Source of the DNA: Streptomyces rhizoryzae
GTDB taxonomy: Bacteria; Actinomycetota; Actinomycetes; Streptomycetales; Streptomycetaceae
Direction of reading: 5' to 3'
DNA: 64,000 nucleotides
Assembly: GCF_023155275.1 (NCBI RefSeq)
Contig: NZ_JALMUV010000012.1
Span: 62,001 to 126,000 of the forward strand
The translations under genes and the position numbers were made by a program. Below the pieces are notes generated by a model that saw only the letters and a program-made list of their open reading frames with translations, ran no database searches and was not told the origin of the DNA. How positions within the stretch are numbered: position 1 is the stretch's first letter; each line of letters begins with the position of its first letter. Positions 34,395 through 44,421 of the stretch are shown here, piece after piece.

Positions 34395-36191
34395 GTGACT
34401 ACTACCACCAGCGCCACCAACAGCCATCATCTGTCCCCGGCCTTTCCGGGACGGGCCCCGTGGGGTACCGCGAACAAGCTGCGCGCCTGGCAGCAGGCGG
34501 CCATGGACCGGTACATCCAGACCCAGCCCAGGGACTTCCTCGCCGTGGCCACGCCCGGCGCCGGCAAGACCACCTTCGCGCTCACCCTCGCCTCCTGGCT
34601 GCTGCACCACCACGTCGTGCAGCAGGTGACCGTGGTCGCGCCCACCGAGCACCTGAAGAAGCAGTGGGCGGAGGCCGCCGCCCGCATCGGCATCAAGCTC
34701 GACCCGGAGTACAGCGCCGGGCCGCTGGGCCGCGAGTACCACGGCATCGCGATCACCTACGCCGGTGTCGGGGTCCGCCCGATGCTGCACCGCAACCGCA
34801 TCGAGCAGCGCAAGACGCTGGTCATCCTCGACGAGATCCACCACGCCGGCGACTCCAAGTCGTGGGGCGAGGCGTGCCTGGAGGCGTTCGAGCCGGCGAC
34901 CCGGCGGCTGGCGCTGACCGGTACGCCGTTCCGCTCGGACACCAACCCGATCCCGTTCGTGGCCTACGAGGAGGGCCAGGACGGCATCCGCCGGTCGTCC
35001 GCGGACTACACCTACGGCTACGGCAACGCGCTGGCCGACGGCGTGGTCCGCCCGGTGATCTTCCTCTCGTACAGCGGGAACATGCGCTGGCGGACGAAGG
35101 CCGGGGACGAGATCGCCGCGCGGCTGGGCGAGCCGATGACCAAGGACGCGGTGTCCCAGGCGTGGCGCACCGCGCTGGACCCGCGCGGCGAGTGGATGCC
35201 GAACGTGCTGCGCGCCGCCGACCGGCGGCTGACCGAGGTCCGCAAGGGCATCCCGGACGCCGGTGCCCTGGTCATCGCCTCCGACCAGGAGCAGGCCCGG
35301 GCGTACGCCAAGCTGATCCGGGAGATCACCGGGCAGGGCGCGACGCTGGTGCTGTCCGACGACGCGGGCGCCTCGCAGCGGATCGACGACTTCTCGCACT
35401 CCGACGACCGCTGGATGGTCGCGGTCCGGATGGTGTCCGAGGGCGTCGACGTGCCCCGGCTCGCGGTCGGGGTGTACGCCACGACGATCTCCACCCCGCT
35501 GTTCTTCGCCCAGGCGGTGGGCCGCTTCGTGCGGTCCCGCAAGCGGGGCGAGACCGCCTCGGTGTTCCTGCCCACCGTGCCGTCGCTGCTCGGCTTCGCC
35601 AACGAGATGGAGGTCGAGCGCGACCACGTCCTGGACAAGCCGAAGAAGGACGGCGAGGAGGACCCGTACGCCGAGTCCGAGAAGGAGCTGGAGGAGGCGA
35701 ACAAGCAGCAGGACGAGGACACCGGCGAGCAGGAGCAGTTCTCCTTCGAGGCGCTGGAGTCGGAGGCGGTCTTCGACCGGGTGCTCTACGACGGCGCCGA
35801 GTTCGGGATGCAGGCGCACGCGGGCAGCGAGGAGGAGCAGGACTACCTCGGCATCCCCGGGCTGCTGGAGCCCGACCAGGTGCAGCTGCTGCTCCAGAAG
35901 CGGCAGGCCCGGCAGATCGCGCACAGCCGCAAGAAGCCGGACACCGAGGCCGATCTGCTGGAGCTGCCCGCCGAGCGGCGGCCGGTGGTCACGCACAAGG
36001 AGCTGCTGGAGCTGCGGAAGCAGCTGAACACGCTGGTGGGCGCCTATGTGCACCAGAGCGGCAAACCGCACGGGGTGATCCACACCGAGCTGCGCCGGGT
36101 GTGCGGCGGTCCGCCGAGCGCGGAGGCGACGGCCGGCCAGCTCACCGAGCGGATCAAGAAGGTCCGGGAGTGGGCGACCCGGATGCGCTGA
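34395..36191 (+). CDS. DEAD/DEAH-box (SF2) helicase
   Basis: A 598-residue helicase. Walker A is ATPGAGKTTF near residue 54, motif II DEIHHAGDS near residue 150, motif III LTGTPFRSD, and motif VI QAVGRFVRSRKRGE. A highly acidic linker (residues about 420-450, rich in Glu, Asp and Gln) separates the helicase core from a C-terminal domain that lacks a recognisable family. The length and motif spacing resemble the RecG/Ssl2-like type III restriction helicases, but no nuclease or methylase is adjacent. The start is GTG at 34395. Confidence 0.9.
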   Translation: MTTTTSATNSHHLSPAFPGRAPWGTANKLRAWQQAAMDRYIQTQPRDFLAVATPGAGKTTFALTLASWLLHHHVVQQVTVVAPTEHLKKQWAEAAARIGIKLDPEYSAGPLGREYHGIAITYAGVGVRPMLHRNRIEQRKTLVILDEIHHAGDSKSWGEACLEAFEPATRRLALTGTPFRSDTNPIPFVAYEEGQDGIRRSSADYTYGYGNALADGVVRPVIFLSYSGNMRWRTKAGDEIAARLGEPMTKDAVSQAWRTALDPRGEWMPNVLRAADRRLTEVRKGIPDAGALVIASDQEQARAYAKLIREITGQGATLVLSDDAGASQRIDDFSHSDDRWMVAVRMVSEGVDVPRLAVGVYATTISTPLFFAQAVGRFVRSRKRGETASVFLPTVPSLLGFANEMEVERDHVLDKPKKDGEEDPYAESEKELEEANKQQDEDTGEQEQFSFEALESEAVFDRVLYDGAEFGMQAHAGSEEEQDYLGIPGLLEPDQVQLLLQKRQARQIAHSRKKPDTEADLLELPAERRPVVTHKELLELRKQLNTLVGAYVHQSGKPHGVIHTELRRVCGGPPSAEATAGQLTERIKKVREWATRMR

Positions 36192-36552
36192 GCGCCGCCT
36201 GTGGAGGTGGTGTGAGGGTTTCGCGGGGGCGCCGTGCGGGGAGTGCGGGGCGGAGCGGTCCGGCCGGCGCCCCCGCCGGGTCACCGCGCGAGCACGGCGG
36301 GGGCCCCGGACCCCCGCCGGAGCGAACCACGGTACGGACAGTTGTGGATCTTCCGGGCGCGACAGCCCGGATTCTGGACGGACTCTTCCGCTGACCGGAG
36401 TCGCTCGCTACTGTCCCGGTCACGCACACGCCCCGTGGCAGCGCCGCCGCGGAGCGCAGCCGGTGCACAGCGGCCGGCGGCTTCTTGGGCGCTGTTCCGG
36501 GACGAGCAGCGCGCCGCGTCGGACGCCGCCACTCACTCCAGGAGGGGGCGTC
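36192..36552. other. Intergenic region between the helicase and IclR genes
   Basis: No convincing gene. It holds a strong hairpin, GGCGGGGG (36296-36303) with CCCCCGCC (36311-36318), which may end the helicase transcript, followed by AT-richer DNA (CGGACAGTTGTGGATC) that could contain the promoter of the IclR gene. Confidence 0.5.
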
Positions 36553-37194
36553 GTGACCGCAGAGACCTCCCAGACGCTCGACCGGGGACTCCGCGTCCTC
36601 AAACTGCTCGCCGACACCGACCACGGGCTGACCGTCACCGAGCTGTCGCACAAGCTCGGCGTCAACCGCACCGTGGTCTACCGCCTGCTGGCGACGCTGG
36701 AGCAGCACGCTCTGGTGCGCCGGGACACCGGCGGCCGGGCCCGGGTGGGCCTCGGCGTGCTGCGGCTGGGCCGCCAGGTCCACCCGCTGGTCAGAGAGGC
36801 CGCGCTGCCCGCGCTGCGCTCGCTCGCCGAGGACATCGGCGCCACCGCCCACCTCACGCTCGTCGACGGCACCGAGGCGCTGGCGGTCGCGGTCGTCGAG
36901 CCGACCTGGACCGACTACCACGTCGCCTACCGCGCCGGCTTCCGGCACCCGCTGGACCGCGGGGCGGCCGGGCGGGCGATCCTCAAGGCCCGGCAGGGCC
37001 GCCTCCACGACGGCGGACTGGCCCTGACCCACGGCGAGTTGGAGGCCGGCGCCAGCGGTGCCGCGGCGCCGCTGATCGGGGTCAGCGGGATAGAGGGCAG
37101 CGTCGGCGTGGTGATGCTCGCCGACACCGTCGCGGAGCGGATCGGGCCGCGGGTGGTCGAGGCGGCCCGGGAGGTGGCCGAGGCGCTGCGCTGA
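36553..37194 (+). CDS. IclR-family transcriptional regulator
   Basis: A 213-residue regulator. Residues 5-65 form the winged helix (SQTLDRGLRVLKLLADTDHGLTVTELSHKLGVNRTVVYRLLATLEQH). The rest is the IclR effector domain (REAALPALRSLAEDIGATAHL to the C-terminus). The GTG start follows AGGAGGGGGC with good spacing. An in-frame extension to 36463 is less likely. No target is obvious from its neighbours. Confidence 0.9.
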   Translation: MTAETSQTLDRGLRVLKLLADTDHGLTVTELSHKLGVNRTVVYRLLATLEQHALVRRDTGGRARVGLGVLRLGRQVHPLVREAALPALRSLAEDIGATAHLTLVDGTEALAVAVVEPTWTDYHVAYRAGFRHPLDRGAAGRAILKARQGRLHDGGLALTHGELEAGASGAAAPLIGVSGIEGSVGVVMLADTVAERIGPRVVEAAREVAEALR

Positions 37195-37325
37195 GCCGCC
37201 CCGCCCCGCCCCGGCCCCGCGGGCCCGGGGCCGCGCACGTGCGCCGTGTGCGGACCCTGTGGCCCTGCCGTGTGGCCAGGGCGCCGCACGGGACGGCCGG
37301 GGCGGGGGTCAATTAGGGTGGCGGA

Positions 37326-38114
37326 GTGTCTTCCCGTGCCCGCGCCCTCCTGGTCTGCACCGCCCTCGTCCTCGCCGTCCTGGTGACCGCCGCCCTCGCC
37401 CCGCTGCCGTACTCGGTGGCGTACCCGGGCGTCACGGCCAACGTCCTCGGCGACGACAAGGGCAAGCCGGTGATCACCGTCTCCGGTGCCCCCACCCGCA
37501 CCACCACCGGGCAGCTGCGGATGACCTCCATCACCGCCACCGGGCCGTCCGCCTCGATCCACCTGCCGGACGTGGTGCAGGCGTGGTTCCGCAGCGACGA
37601 GGCGGTGATGCCGCGCGACTCGGTCTACCCGGTGGGCAACAACACCGAGGAGATCGCCGAGCACAACGCGGAGCAGATGAAGCAGTCCCAGGACGCGGCC
37701 GTCCAGGCCGCGCTCGGCCGGCTGGGGAAGTCCGCCAAGGACGTCAAGGTCACCCTGAGCCTGGCGGACATCGGCGGGCCCAGCGCCGGCCTGCTGTTCG
37801 CGCTGGGCATCGTCGACAAGCTGGACGGCGACGGCGCCGGCCACGACCTCACCGGCGGCCGCACCGTCTCGGGGACCGGCACCATCGACGCCAAGGGCGA
37901 GGTCGGCGCGGTCGGCGGGGTGGCGCTCAAGACGCAGGCCGCCCGCCGCGACGGCGCGACGGTCTTCCTCGTGCCACGCCAGGAGTGCTCCGACGCCCGC
38001 GCCGAACTCCCCGCGGGGATGCGGCTGATCCCCGTCACCACGCTGGACGGCGCGGTGGACGCCCTGAAGGCCCTCAACTCCGGGGGCAACGTGCCCAGTT
38101 GCCCCACCGGCTGA
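37326..38114 (+). CDS. Membrane-anchored Lon-like (S16) protease
   Basis: A 262-residue protein with one N-terminal signal-anchor helix (residues 7-26) and a Lon-type proteolytic domain facing outward. The Ser-Lys dyad is visible: Ser153 in IGGPSAGLLFAL and Lys202 in GGVALKTQAARRDG. There is no AAA ATPase domain. The PDZ domain usual in YlbL-type relatives seems to be missing, making this a short version. The GTG start is at 37326. It may process surface proteins, but the substrate is unknown. Confidence 0.82.
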   Translation: MSSRARALLVCTALVLAVLVTAALAPLPYSVAYPGVTANVLGDDKGKPVITVSGAPTRTTTGQLRMTSITATGPSASIHLPDVVQAWFRSDEAVMPRDSVYPVGNNTEEIAEHNAEQMKQSQDAAVQAALGRLGKSAKDVKVTLSLADIGGPSAGLLFALGIVDKLDGDGAGHDLTGGRTVSGTGTIDAKGEVGAVGGVALKTQAARRDGATVFLVPRQECSDARAELPAGMRLIPVTTLDGAVDALKALNSGGNVPSCPTG

Positions 38115-38140
38115 GCCGAGGGCCCGGCGGCGGGAGCGCG

Positions 38141-38563
38141 TCAGAGGGTGGCGGTGGCCTCGCGGTCGGCGTAGCGGAAGCCGTCCTCGTCGAAGTAGAA
38201 GACCGTGATCTTCACCTTCTGGCCCTTGGCGAAGCCCTGGTCGGCCGGGCGGAGGCGGACCTGCGCGGTGTGGTCGGCGTAGTCGCAGACGAGCTTGTCG
38301 GTCTTGATCGTGCCCGCGCCGCGCGCCGCCAGCTTGGACGAGGTGATCTGCTCGGCGTTGGCGACCAGCTCGTGGTGCATACCGGGGTCGCAGGAGTACG
38401 TGACGTTCACCCGCAGGCCCGGGGCGTCGAGCGCGACCTTGTCGATGGCGATGAGGTTGGCCTTGGCGGCGGCCATCGGCGCGCCGGCCAGGATGCCGGC
38501 GCCGGCCAGGGCGGTGACGGCGGCGGCGCCGGCGAGGCGGCGCCGGATACGGGATGCCTTCAT
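38141..38563 (-). CDS. Small secreted protein
   Basis: A 140-residue protein with a clear signal peptide: MKASRIRRRLAG, an alanine-rich hydrophobic stretch, and a likely cleavage after MAAAKA. The mature domain of about 100 residues has two cysteines (YSCDPGMHHE and LVCDYADHTAQVRL), probably a disulfide, and a beta-rich pattern ending KVKITVFYFDEDGFRYADREATATL. No family is recognised. ATG at 38563 is chosen because it places the signal peptide at the start. It converges with the Lon-like gene. Confidence 0.78.
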   Translation of the reverse strand: MKASRIRRRLAGAAAVTALAGAGILAGAPMAAAKANLIAIDKVALDAPGLRVNVTYSCDPGMHHELVANAEQITSSKLAARGAGTIKTDKLVCDYADHTAQVRLRPADQGFAKGQKVKITVFYFDEDGFRYADREATATL

Positions 38564-38710
38564 GGAGTCGTTCCCCTTCCCCCTGCGCAGTCGTGGTCGG
38601 ACAACTGCGACACGTGTTCGTTTTCGGGTGGCGCAACCATACGGGATCTTGCCGGACACCGTGCGCCTTTTCCCCGCACAGGGGCGCGCCCGCCCGCCCC
38701 GCCGCCGCGC

Positions 38711-39730
38711 TCAGCCCCCGCCCTCGGTGACGAACCCCTCCTTCAGCAGCCACTCCTTGGCGACCTGGTGCGGGTCCCGGCCCGCCACGTCCACCTCGGC
38801 GTTGAGCGTGCGCGCGACGGTGTTGTCCAGGGCCGCGGTGACCGGGGCGAGGAGCCGGGCGATCTGCGGGTGCGCGCGCAGTGCGGCGGCGTTGAGCTCC
38901 GGCGCCGCGTTGTAGTTCGGGAAGAAGTGCCGGTCGTCCTTGAGGACCGTCAGCCCCATCGCCGCGATCCGGCCGTCGGTGGTGAAGACCTCGCCGAAGG
39001 TGCAGGACGTGCCCTTGGCCGTCTCGGTGTAGACCACGCCGCCGGTCATCCGCCGGACGTTCCCGGCCGGCAGGTCCATGCCGTACGCCTTGGTCATGCC
39101 GGGCAGGCCGTCGTTGCGGGTGGTGAACTCGCTCTCCGCGCACACCGTCACCGCGCCGGGGTCCCTGCGCAGCAGCGCGGCGGCGTCGGAGAGCGTCCGC
39201 ACCCGGTACTTCCTCGCGTTCGCGGCGTTCAGCGCCAGTGCGTAGGTGTTGTTCAGCCGGGACTGCGGCAGCCAGGCGATGCCGTTGCGGCGGTCGGCGT
39301 CGCGCACCGCCGCCCACTGCGCGCCCGGGTCCGGGATCGGCCGGGTGTGCCCGAGGTAGGTGATCCAGCCGGTGCCGGTGTACTCGTACATCCCGTCGGC
39401 GGTGCCGCTGCGGACCGCCTCGCGGGCGCCGATGCTGCCCTGGATGGCGGTCTTGTCCACGACGGTGGCACCGGCCGCCTCGAAGACCAGGCCCATGATC
39501 TGCCCGAGGATGATGTTCTCGGTGAACTCCTTGGAGGTGACGGTCAGTTGGGCGCCCTTGAGGGGCAGCCCCCGGCCGACCGTGCCGGGCCGGACGTCGT
39601 CGGCCATCGGGCTGCCGCTGACCAGTCCGCAGCCGCCGAGCAGTGCCGCGGCCGCCAGCGCCGCGGGCAGCAGCCCGGCGGCCGGTATCCGGGCCGGCTT
39701 CCGGCGGCCGGCCGCGCGCCGCCGCCTCAC
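38711..39730 (-). CDS. Glycine betaine/choline ABC transporter substrate-binding lipoprotein
   Basis: A 339-residue OpuAC/ProX-type binding protein. The basic N-terminus VRRRRAAGRRK leads to a hydrophobic segment with lipobox LLGGC. The mature sequence starts with the family hallmark LTVTSKEFTENIILGQI and includes GTADGMYEYTGTGWITYLG. It captures quaternary-ammonium osmoprotectants outside the membrane. The GTG start overlaps the stop of the permease gene by 4 bp, so it is the last gene of a four-gene operon read leftward from 42549. Confidence 0.9.
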   Translation of the reverse strand: MRRRRAAGRRKPARIPAAGLLPAALAAAALLGGCGLVSGSPMADDVRPGTVGRGLPLKGAQLTVTSKEFTENIILGQIMGLVFEAAGATVVDKTAIQGSIGAREAVRSGTADGMYEYTGTGWITYLGHTRPIPDPGAQWAAVRDADRRNGIAWLPQSRLNNTYALALNAANARKYRVRTLSDAAALLRRDPGAVTVCAESEFTTRNDGLPGMTKAYGMDLPAGNVRRMTGGVVYTETAKGTSCTFGEVFTTDGRIAAMGLTVLKDDRHFFPNYNAAPELNAAALRAHPQIARLLAPVTAALDNTVARTLNAEVDVAGRDPHQVAKEWLLKEGFVTEGGG

Positions 39731-40611
39731 GAGCCCGCCTCCAGCCCCCGCGGCCGCAGCAGGAGTTCGGCCAGCGACGCCAGCCACTCGACCAGCAGCG
39801 CCAGCGCCACCGTCAGCACCGACCCCAGGACGAGCACCGGGATCCGCTGGGTGATGATGCCGGCCGAGATCAGGTCGCCCAGCCCGCCGCCCCCGCCGAA
39901 CGTGGCCAGCGTCGCGGTGCCCACGTTCAGCACCAGCGCGGTGCGCACCCCGGCCAGGATCAGCGGGACGGCCAGCGGGAGTTCGACCCGCGCGAGCACC
40001 CCCAGCGGGGACATGCCGATCCCGCGGGCCGCCTCGGTCAGCGCCGGGTCGATCCCGCGCAGCCCGGCGAGGGTGTTGGCGAGCACCGGCAGCACCGCGT
40101 AGACGACCATGCCGGCAACCGCCGAACCCGCCCCGATGCCCCGCCAGATGACCAGCAGCACCAGCAGGCCCAGCGCCGGGACGGCCTGGCCGAGGTTGGC
40201 CAGCGCCGTCGCCACCGGGGCGGCCCGGCGCAGCCGCGGCCGGGTCAGCGCGATGCCCAGCGGGATCGCGAGGACGAGGACGAGGACGGTGGAGACCGCG
40301 GTCAGCTCCAGGTGCCGGCGGAGCGCCAGCCACACCTTGCCGTGGTCGACGGCCTGGTGGGCGATCGAGTCCAGCCGGGCGCCGCGGAACCACAGCCAGG
40401 TGGCCAGCAGCGCCGCGGCCAGGAAGGCCGGCATGCCGAGCCCCTTCCGCCAGCCGATCCGGCGCCCGCCGGGGGCGCCGGCCGGCACCGGCGCGGTGCC
40501 CGCCGCCACCTCCCGCTCGGCGGCCCGCGGAGCGCCCGGCAGCACCGCCCCGCCGGGCCCCGCCGGCGGCCGGCGCCGCCCCCCGCCGCCCTGGACCGCC
40601 CGCGGGCTCAT
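39727..40611 (-). CDS. Osmoprotectant ABC transporter permease (second)
   Basis: A 294-residue permease. After about 65 Pro/Gly/Arg-rich residues come the membrane segments of the OpuAB/ProW type with the binding-protein-dependent motif EAARGIGMSPLGVLARVELPLAVPLILAGVRTA. The start overlaps the ATPase stop (ATGA). Together with the permease at 41902 it forms the heterodimeric channel. Confidence 0.9.
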   Translation of the reverse strand: MSPRAVQGGGGRRRPPAGPGGAVLPGAPRAAEREVAAGTAPVPAGAPGGRRIGWRKGLGMPAFLAAALLATWLWFRGARLDSIAHQAVDHGKVWLALRRHLELTAVSTVLVLVLAIPLGIALTRPRLRRAAPVATALANLGQAVPALGLLVLLVIWRGIGAGSAVAGMVVYAVLPVLANTLAGLRGIDPALTEAARGIGMSPLGVLARVELPLAVPLILAGVRTALVLNVGTATLATFGGGGGLGDLISAGIITQRIPVLVLGSVLTVALALLVEWLASLAELLLRPRGLEAGS

Positions 40612-41909
40612 GCCGCGCCTCCCGGGCCGCCGGGGCCCTCCTGGGCCGTCCCGGCCCCGGCCCCGTGCGCCCCCCGCAGCGCGCGCTGGTGCGCCAGCGC
40701 CTCCGCGCGGTCCGCCGCCAGCAGCGCCTGGACGGTGCCCCGCAGCGTCGCCAGGTCGAGGACGCCGGTGTACTCGCCGCGCGGGCCGGTGACCGCCACC
40801 CGGCCCGCGGGGTCGGTCAGCACCGCCTCCAGCGCGTCCCGCAGCGTCGCGTCCCGGGGCACCGTGCCGGTGACCGGGGTGCCGGCCGGGGCCGCGGGCG
40901 GCGGCGCCGGCGGGCGGTCGCCGCGGCGCAGCCACGTGTGCGGGCGGCGGTCGCCGTCCAGCAGCAGCACCGCGCCGGTGCCGCCGTCCCGCAGCAGGCC
41001 GGCGATCGCCTCGGGCGGGTCGCCGAGGTGCGCGGTGGGGACGTCCGCCACCGGCACGTCCCGCACCCGGGCCAGGTGCAGCCGCTTCAGCGCCGCCCCG
41101 GAGCCCACGAAGCCGGCGACGAAGGCGTCCGCCGGGTGGGTGAGGATGGCCTCCGGGGTGTCGAACTGGGCGAGGCGGGAGCGCTCGCGGAGCACCGCGA
41201 TCCGGTCGCCGAGCTTGATCGCCTCGTCGAAGTCGTGGGTGACGAACACGATGGTCTTGCGCAGCTCGCGCTGGAGCCGGAGCAGCTCGTCCTGGAGGTG
41301 GTCGCGGGTGACCGGGTCCACCGCGCCGAACGGCTCGTCCATCAGCAGCACCGGCGGATCGGCGGCCAGCGCCCGGGCCACCCCGACCCGCTGCTGCTGC
41401 CCGCCGGAGAGCTGGCGCGGATAGCGGTGCCGGAACTCGCCCGGGTCCAGCCCCACGAGGCCGAGCATCTCCTCGACCCGCTCCCGGGTCCGCGCCGCGG
41501 ACCAGCCGGCCATCCGCGGTACCAGCGCGACGTTCTGCGCCACCGTCATGTGCGGGAAGAGCCCGGACGCCTGGATGGCGTAGCCGACCTTGCGGCGCAG
41601 CCGGACCGGGTCGATGCCGGTGACGTCCTCGTCGCCGATCCGGATCCGGCCGGAGGTCGGCTCGATCAGCCGGTTGATCATCTTCAGGGTGGTGGACTTG
41701 CCGCAGCCGGACGGCCCGACGAGGACCACCGTCTCGCCGGCGCCGATCTCCATGCTGACGTCGTCCACGGCCGGCCCGGCGCCGCCCGGGTAGACCTTCG
41801 TCAGGTGCTCCAGGCGGATGGCGGCGCCCACCGACCCGGCGGGCCGGGCGGCCGCCTCCCGGGCGCGCGGACCGTTCCCGTACGGCTGCTCGCCGGGCTG
41901 CTCAGCCAC
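40608..41909 (-). CDS. Osmoprotectant ABC transporter ATP-binding protein with CBS-like tail
   Basis: A 433-residue ATPase of the OpuCA/ProV type. Walker A is GPSGCGKSTTLK, the Q-loop lies in QASGLFPHMT, the signature is LSGGQQQRVGVARAL, Walker B VLLMDEPFGAVD, and the switch histidine is in VTHDFDEA. The C-terminal 140 residues contain two CBS-like modules, which in this family sense ionic strength. The GTG start at 41909 overlaps the upstream permease gene by 8 bp. Confidence 0.93.
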   Translation of the reverse strand: MAEQPGEQPYGNGPRAREAAARPAGSVGAAIRLEHLTKVYPGGAGPAVDDVSMEIGAGETVVLVGPSGCGKSTTLKMINRLIEPTSGRIRIGDEDVTGIDPVRLRRKVGYAIQASGLFPHMTVAQNVALVPRMAGWSAARTRERVEEMLGLVGLDPGEFRHRYPRQLSGGQQQRVGVARALAADPPVLLMDEPFGAVDPVTRDHLQDELLRLQRELRKTIVFVTHDFDEAIKLGDRIAVLRERSRLAQFDTPEAILTHPADAFVAGFVGSGAALKRLHLARVRDVPVADVPTAHLGDPPEAIAGLLRDGGTGAVLLLDGDRRPHTWLRRGDRPPAPPPAAPAGTPVTGTVPRDATLRDALEAVLTDPAGRVAVTGPRGEYTGVLDLATLRGTVQALLAADRAEALAHQRALRGAHGAGAGTAQEGPGGPGGAA

Positions 41910-42549
41910 GGATCCCCCTGGAGATGGTCAGACGTCCGAGCAGGACGTAGGCGGCGTCGAAGAGCAGGGCCAGGACGACGATCCCGAGGGTCCCGGCGAG
42001 CACCTGGTTGAGCGCGTTGGCGCTGCCCAGCGAGGCGATCCCGCGGAAGATCTCGTTGCCGAGCCCGGGGCCGGAGGCGAAGGCGGCGACCGCCGCGATG
42101 CCCATCAGCATCTGGGTGGCGACCCGGATGCCGGTGAGGATCGGCGGCCAGGCCAGCGGGAGTTCGACCCGCAGCAGCCGGGCGGCCCGGGACATCCCGA
42201 TGCCCTTCGCCGCGTCGATCAGGTCCGGGTCCACCCCGCGCAGCCCGACGATCGCGTTGCGGACCACCGGCAGCAGCCCGTAGAGGGTCAGCGCCACGAC
42301 GGTCGGCGCGACGCCCAGCCCGACGACCGGGATCAGCAGGCCGATCAGGGCCAGGGACGGGATCGTCAGCAGCGTCGCGGTGGTCATCGTGGCGAGCGAG
42401 CCGGCCCACTCGCTGCGGTAGGCGGCGACGCCGATCAGGACGCCGAGGGCGGTCGCCAGCGCCATGCACTGGAAGACCGCGGCGGCGTGCTGCACCGTAT
42501 CGGTCAGCAGCTGGCCGTGGCGGCTGCCGACGTACTCCCAGAAGCCCAC
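41902..42549 (-). CDS. Osmoprotectant ABC transporter permease (first)
   Basis: A 215-residue permease with five or six membrane segments and the motif DAAKGIGMSRAARLLRVELPLAWPPILTGIR. It is the first gene of the leftward four-gene transporter operon: permease, ATPase, permease, binding protein. The GTG start gives MGFWEYVGSRHGQLL. The 42-bp gap to the AsnC gene suggests that the operon may also be read from the AsnC promoter. Confidence 0.9.
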   Translation of the reverse strand: MGFWEYVGSRHGQLLTDTVQHAAAVFQCMALATALGVLIGVAAYRSEWAGSLATMTTATLLTIPSLALIGLLIPVVGLGVAPTVVALTLYGLLPVVRNAIVGLRGVDPDLIDAAKGIGMSRAARLLRVELPLAWPPILTGIRVATQMLMGIAAVAAFASGPGLGNEIFRGIASLGSANALNQVLAGTLGIVVLALLFDAAYVLLGRLTISRGIRG

Positions 42550-42591
42550 CGTCGCTCCCCTCGGTCCGTCGCCCGCTCCGGCCTGCCGCCG

Positions 42592-43059
42592 TCAGCCGCC
42601 CGCGGCCTGCTGCACCAGCGGGATGATCCGCAGCGGAACCGGATTTTCCATGACGATCGCCGTCGATGCCCGCACGATGCCATCAAAGCCCACAACCCGG
42701 TCGATCACCCGCTGGAGATCGGCGTTCGAACGCGCCACGAGCCTGCAGAGCATGTCCCCGTGTCCGGTGGTTGTATGCAGCTCCAGCACCTCCGGTACGC
42801 CCGCGAGATGGGCCCGCACGTCCCCGCCCTGCCCCTGCTTGATCTCCAGGGTGGCGAACGCGGTCACCGGATAGCCGAGCGCGGCCGGGTCCACGTCCGG
42901 GCCGAAGCCCCGGATCACCCCGTTCGACTGGAGCCGGTCCAGCCGCGCCTGCACCGTCCCGCGGGCCACCCCCAGCCGCCGGGACGCCTCCAGGACGCCG
43001 ATCCGCGGCTCCCGGGCGAGCAGCTCCAGCAGCGCCCCGTCAAGATGATCGATCGCCAT
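42592..43059 (-). CDS. Lrp/AsnC-family transcriptional regulator
   Basis: A 155-residue regulator. Residues 1-55 are the AsnC helix-turn-helix (LDGALLELLAREPRIGVLEASRRLGVARGTVQARLDRL). The remainder is the RAM ligand-binding domain (VTAFATLEIKQG to the C-terminus). It is divergent from hpd with 129 bp between the starts. That suggests control of tyrosine catabolism, a known type of role for AsnC proteins next to hpd in Streptomyces. Confidence 0.9.
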   Translation of the reverse strand: MAIDHLDGALLELLAREPRIGVLEASRRLGVARGTVQARLDRLQSNGVIRGFGPDVDPAALGYPVTAFATLEIKQGQGGDVRAHLAGVPEVLELHTTTGHGDMLCRLVARSNADLQRVIDRVVGFDGIVRASTAIVMENPVPLRIIPLVQQAAGG

Positions 43060-44346
<1,287 letters not shown>

Positions 44347-44371
44347 GACGGCCCGGCCCCCGGCCTCCCGC

Positions 44372-44401
44372 GGGCCGTACGCGATCTTCCGTGTACGGCC
44401 C
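44372..44401 (+). terminator. Terminator-like hairpin after hpd
   Basis: GGGCCGTAC (44372-44380) pairs perfectly with GTACGGCCC (44393-44401) across a 12-nt loop. There is no U-run. It sits between the hpd stop and the start of the oxidase gene. Confidence 0.5.
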
Positions 44402-44421
44402 ACGGATGCCAGGCTGAGCCC

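Noticed and set aside
34395..36191. SF2 helicase as part of a restriction or phage-defence system
   Set aside because: The helicase type occurs in such systems, but its neighbours are an MFS transporter and an IclR regulator, with no nuclease, methylase or other defence gene.
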